A stretch of 64,000 nucleotides of DNA. Origin: Merdimmobilis hominis (lineage in GTDB: Bacteria; Bacillota; Clostridia; Oscillospirales; Ruminococcaceae). This document shows positions 62,294 to 64,000 of the stretch, in pieces. How positions within the stretch are numbered: the stretch's first letter is position 1; every line of letters begins with the position of its first letter. The notes under the pieces were generated by a model. That model was not told the DNA's origin and did no database searches. It saw only the letters and a program-made list of their open reading frames with translations. The stretch spans positions 36,721 through 100,720 of the forward strand of contig NZ_JACJKY010000009.1 in the NCBI RefSeq assembly GCF_016901855.1, read 5' to 3'. The translations under genes and the position numbers were made by a program.

Positions 62294-62956
62294 ATGGTTG
62301 TTACATTCAATGAGATCAAACACAATCAAACCATCCGCTGCTATATTGACGAGGCAGACCGTTCCCTGCGTGCGCTTGGATTCACGGAGCACTCTTATGC
62401 ACACGTTACCAAGGCGGCAAAAACGGCTGAGATGATTCTTTTGACACTCGGCTATTCCAAGCGCGAAGCCGAACTCGCCAAAATTGCCGGCTACATGCAC
62501 GATATCGGCAACATCGTCAACCGCATCGACCACGCACAAAGTGGTGCAGTCATGGCGTTCCGTCTGCTCGACAAACTCGGTATGGAACCAAACGAAATCG
62601 CCATGGTCGTAAGCGCCATCGGCAACCACGACGAAAGTACTGCCGCACCGGTCAACCCGATTGCCGCAGCACTGATTCTGGCCGACAAAACCGACGTGCG
62701 CCGCACCCGTGTACGCAACCATAACCCTTCTTCGTTCGACATCCACGACCGTGTCAACTACGCCGTAGAAGAATCAAACACCTATTTCAGCGAAGATAAC
62801 TCCGCTGTTGTGCTCGAACTTTCCATCGACACAACGATGTGTCCGGTCATGGATTATTTTGAAATTTTCTTGGGTCGTATGTCGCTGTGCCGCAGAGCCG
62901 CTGAATTTTTGAATATTCAGTTTGAGCTCATCATCAACGGACAGCGCATCCTGTAA
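62294..62956 (+). CDS. HD-domain phosphohydrolase-like protein
   Basis: The 220-residue protein has an HD domain: His in YAHVTKAAK, HD in AGYMHDIGNIVN, and a later Asp in ILADKTDVRR, with a second GNHDES motif. It likely hydrolyses a nucleotide or other phosphoester. The C-terminal part (about 150-220) is not assigned. It is in an apparent operon with uvrC and a ROK kinase, with AAAGGAGA before the ATG. No substrate is known. Confidence 0.85.
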   Translation: MVVTFNEIKHNQTIRCYIDEADRSLRALGFTEHSYAHVTKAAKTAEMILLTLGYSKREAELAKIAGYMHDIGNIVNRIDHAQSGAVMAFRLLDKLGMEPNEIAMVVSAIGNHDESTAAPVNPIAAALILADKTDVRRTRVRNHNPSSFDIHDRVNYAVEESNTYFSEDNSAVVLELSIDTTMCPVMDYFEIFLGRMSLCRRAAEFLNIQFELIINGQRIL

Positions 62957-62972
62957 GGGAGGATGAATTTTC

Positions 62973-63866
62973 ATGCGGATTGCAGTTTTGGACATTGGCG
63001 GCACCGCGATCAAATATGGCATCGCCGAATCACCTGACAACGTAACACCGCTTGGTGAAATGGAAACGCGCGCCAAACAGGACGGAGGCGAAGGCATCGT
63101 TAAAAAAGCAGAGGCGATTCTCGACACACTCTCCCCGTTCGATGCAGTCGGCATTTCCACCGCCGGCATCGCTGACATTAAAACCGGTGCCATCACCTAT
63201 GCAAACGAGAACATCCCGCATTACACCGGCATCCCGCTCGGCGAGCATCTGCGAAATCGATACGGTGTCCCTGTTGCGGTGCGAAACGACGTACATGCCG
63301 CCGCGATCGGCGAAGCGGCATTCGGTGCCGGCAAAGACTTTCGCTCGTTTTTGTGTTTGACATATGGAACCGGTATCGGCGGCGCCGCATTTTTAAACGG
63401 ACAGCTCTTATCCGGACAAACGGACAGCGCCGGTCACTTTGGACATATTACAACGCACCGCGGCGGCAAACCATGCGGCTGCGGCAACTATGGCTGCTAT
63501 GAAGCATATGCATCGGTCACGGCGCTCTGTGCGCTCGTCAAAGAGCGTACCGGCGAAAACTTAAACGGACGCGAGATTTTCGCCCGGCTAGGTGAGCCGG
63601 TCATCAAGCAATCTCTTTCTGACTGGATCGACGAAGTCGTGGTGGGGCTCGCCTCTTTGATTCACGCATTCAATCCGGAAGGCGTGATCTTAGGCGGCGG
63701 TGTATTCAACGAATCGGTGCTCATGGACGAGATCAAAGCGCGTCTTTCGACGCTTTTGATGCCGACGTTTCAGCAAACAGTCATCTGCAAAGCCGCACTC
63801 GGTAATCGCGCCGGTCTTTTGGGTGCGCTCGCCATTGCAAAAGATGCACTGTTAAAAGAAAAATAA
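62973..63866 (+). CDS. ROK-family sugar kinase
   Basis: The 297-residue kinase has the ATP site VLDIGGTAIKYGIA, the ROK signature TYGTGIGGAAFLNGQLLSG, and the zinc-binding CGCGNYGCYEAY. Members phosphorylate glucose, N-acetylmannosamine or similar sugars; none is specified here. GGGAGGATG precedes its ATG. It is the last clear gene of the window and of the uvrC transcript. Confidence 0.92.
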   Translation: MRIAVLDIGGTAIKYGIAESPDNVTPLGEMETRAKQDGGEGIVKKAEAILDTLSPFDAVGISTAGIADIKTGAITYANENIPHYTGIPLGEHLRNRYGVPVAVRNDVHAAAIGEAAFGAGKDFRSFLCLTYGTGIGGAAFLNGQLLSGQTDSAGHFGHITTHRGGKPCGCGNYGCYEAYASVTALCALVKERTGENLNGREIFARLGEPVIKQSLSDWIDEVVVGLASLIHAFNPEGVILGGGVFNESVLMDEIKARLSTLLMPTFQQTVICKAALGNRAGLLGALAIAKDALLKEK

Positions 63867-63930
63867 ATCACAGGCAAAAGCACCCGGCAGGAACGTGAAC
63901 CGCGCCAGAAAAAACGGACAATAGACAAAT

Positions 63931-63968
63931 CCCCCCTGATGTAGGAAAATGGAACTACAACAGGGGGG
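63931..63968 (+). promoter_or_regulatory. Hairpin that buries the ribosome-binding site of the next gene
   Basis: CCCCCCTG and CAGGGGGG, then after one A-A mismatch TGTAG and CTACA, enclose a 10-base loop. The right arm is the GGGGGG that would act as Shine-Dalgarno 7 bases before the ATG. Confidence 0.6.
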
Positions 63969-63975
63969 AATTTAT

Positions 63976-64000
63976 ATGCGGAGAAGATATCAAAAAGTGC
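63976..64000 (+). CDS. Start of a gene cut by the window end
   Basis: An ATG preceded by GGGGGGAA opens a frame reading MRRRYQKV, which runs off the window. Only eight residues are visible, so nothing can be said of its family. The basic start and the hairpin are compatible with a DNA-binding protein or a recombinase. Confidence 0.4.

Overview
This 64 kb window is chromosomal DNA from an anaerobic, probably gut-associated, low-to-mid GC Firmicute of class Clostridia, most like the Oscillospiraceae/Ruminococcaceae. The evidence is strong Shine-Dalgarno sites with some TTG/GTG starts, ribosomal protein L27 with the Firmicutes N-terminal extension next to its protease Prp, a MrnC mini-RNase III, sigma-I/RsgI, the darA-holB-ricT block known from Bacillus/Clostridium, ferredoxin-dependent 2-oxoacid oxidation, sporulation-type genes (a SpoIVFB-like M50 protease) and secreted glycan-degrading enzymes. 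I see no tRNA or rRNA gene, CRISPR array, prophage or insertion sequence. The last 70 bases may open a new unit.

Region by region. 1-5.7 kb: end of citrate synthase, a HAD phosphatase, a convergent M23-M50 protease pair resembling spoIVFA-spoIVFB, an active D,D-carboxypeptidase, and pgi. 5.7-11 kb: two P-loop proteins, the korDABC ferredoxin oxidoreductase operon, a glycosyltransferase and a Bfd-like [2Fe-2S] protein. With citrate synthase, the kor genes suggest a partial TCA path around 2-oxoglutarate. 11-18.4 kb (minus strand): a 1375-residue surface metallophosphoesterase, the membrane anti-sigma factor RsgI with a poly-aspartate tail, SigI and a MATE pump. 18.4-23.3 kb (minus): yebC, a 57-residue lysine/glutamine-rich protein (plus), yitT, mrnC, obg, and rplU-prp-rpmA. 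23.3-28.4 kb (minus): a lysine-riboswitch-controlled asd-dapA-dapB operon that also carries a CapA-like gene and a free-standing tandem ACT protein. 28.4-32.2 kb (plus): queA-tgt-mntP, then tyrA behind its own promoter and terminator-like leader.

32.3-44.3 kb is the carbohydrate region: a 1985-residue GH85 endo-beta-N-acetylglucosaminidase with six FIVAR-like repeats, a divergent GH31 alpha-glycosidase, araD-araB, and a divergent PocR/AraC-type regulator. 44.5-50.3 kb (minus) holds a poorly characterised envelope cluster (large membrane protein, small membrane protein, DUF4358 lipoprotein, SGNH hydrolase), then a DUF1893 protein, an ECF S component and an aldo/keto reductase. 50.4-56.5 kb mixes uppP, a flavodoxin, a carboxypeptidase-family protein that has lost its catalytic residues, a phosphoesterase, dCMP deaminase, ung, mtnN and a ferredoxin. 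56.5-60.2 kb (minus) is yaaO-darA-holB-ricT. 60.4-63.9 kb (plus) is uvrC, an HD-domain protein and a ROK kinase, followed by a hairpin that appears to bury the ribosome-binding site of a gene running off the window.

The leads most worth following are the carboxypeptidase pseudoenzyme (51995-53326), the poly-Asp RsgI with a possible sigma-I promoter, the free ACT protein in the lysine operon, the envelope cluster at 44.5-48 kb, and the hairpin at the right edge.
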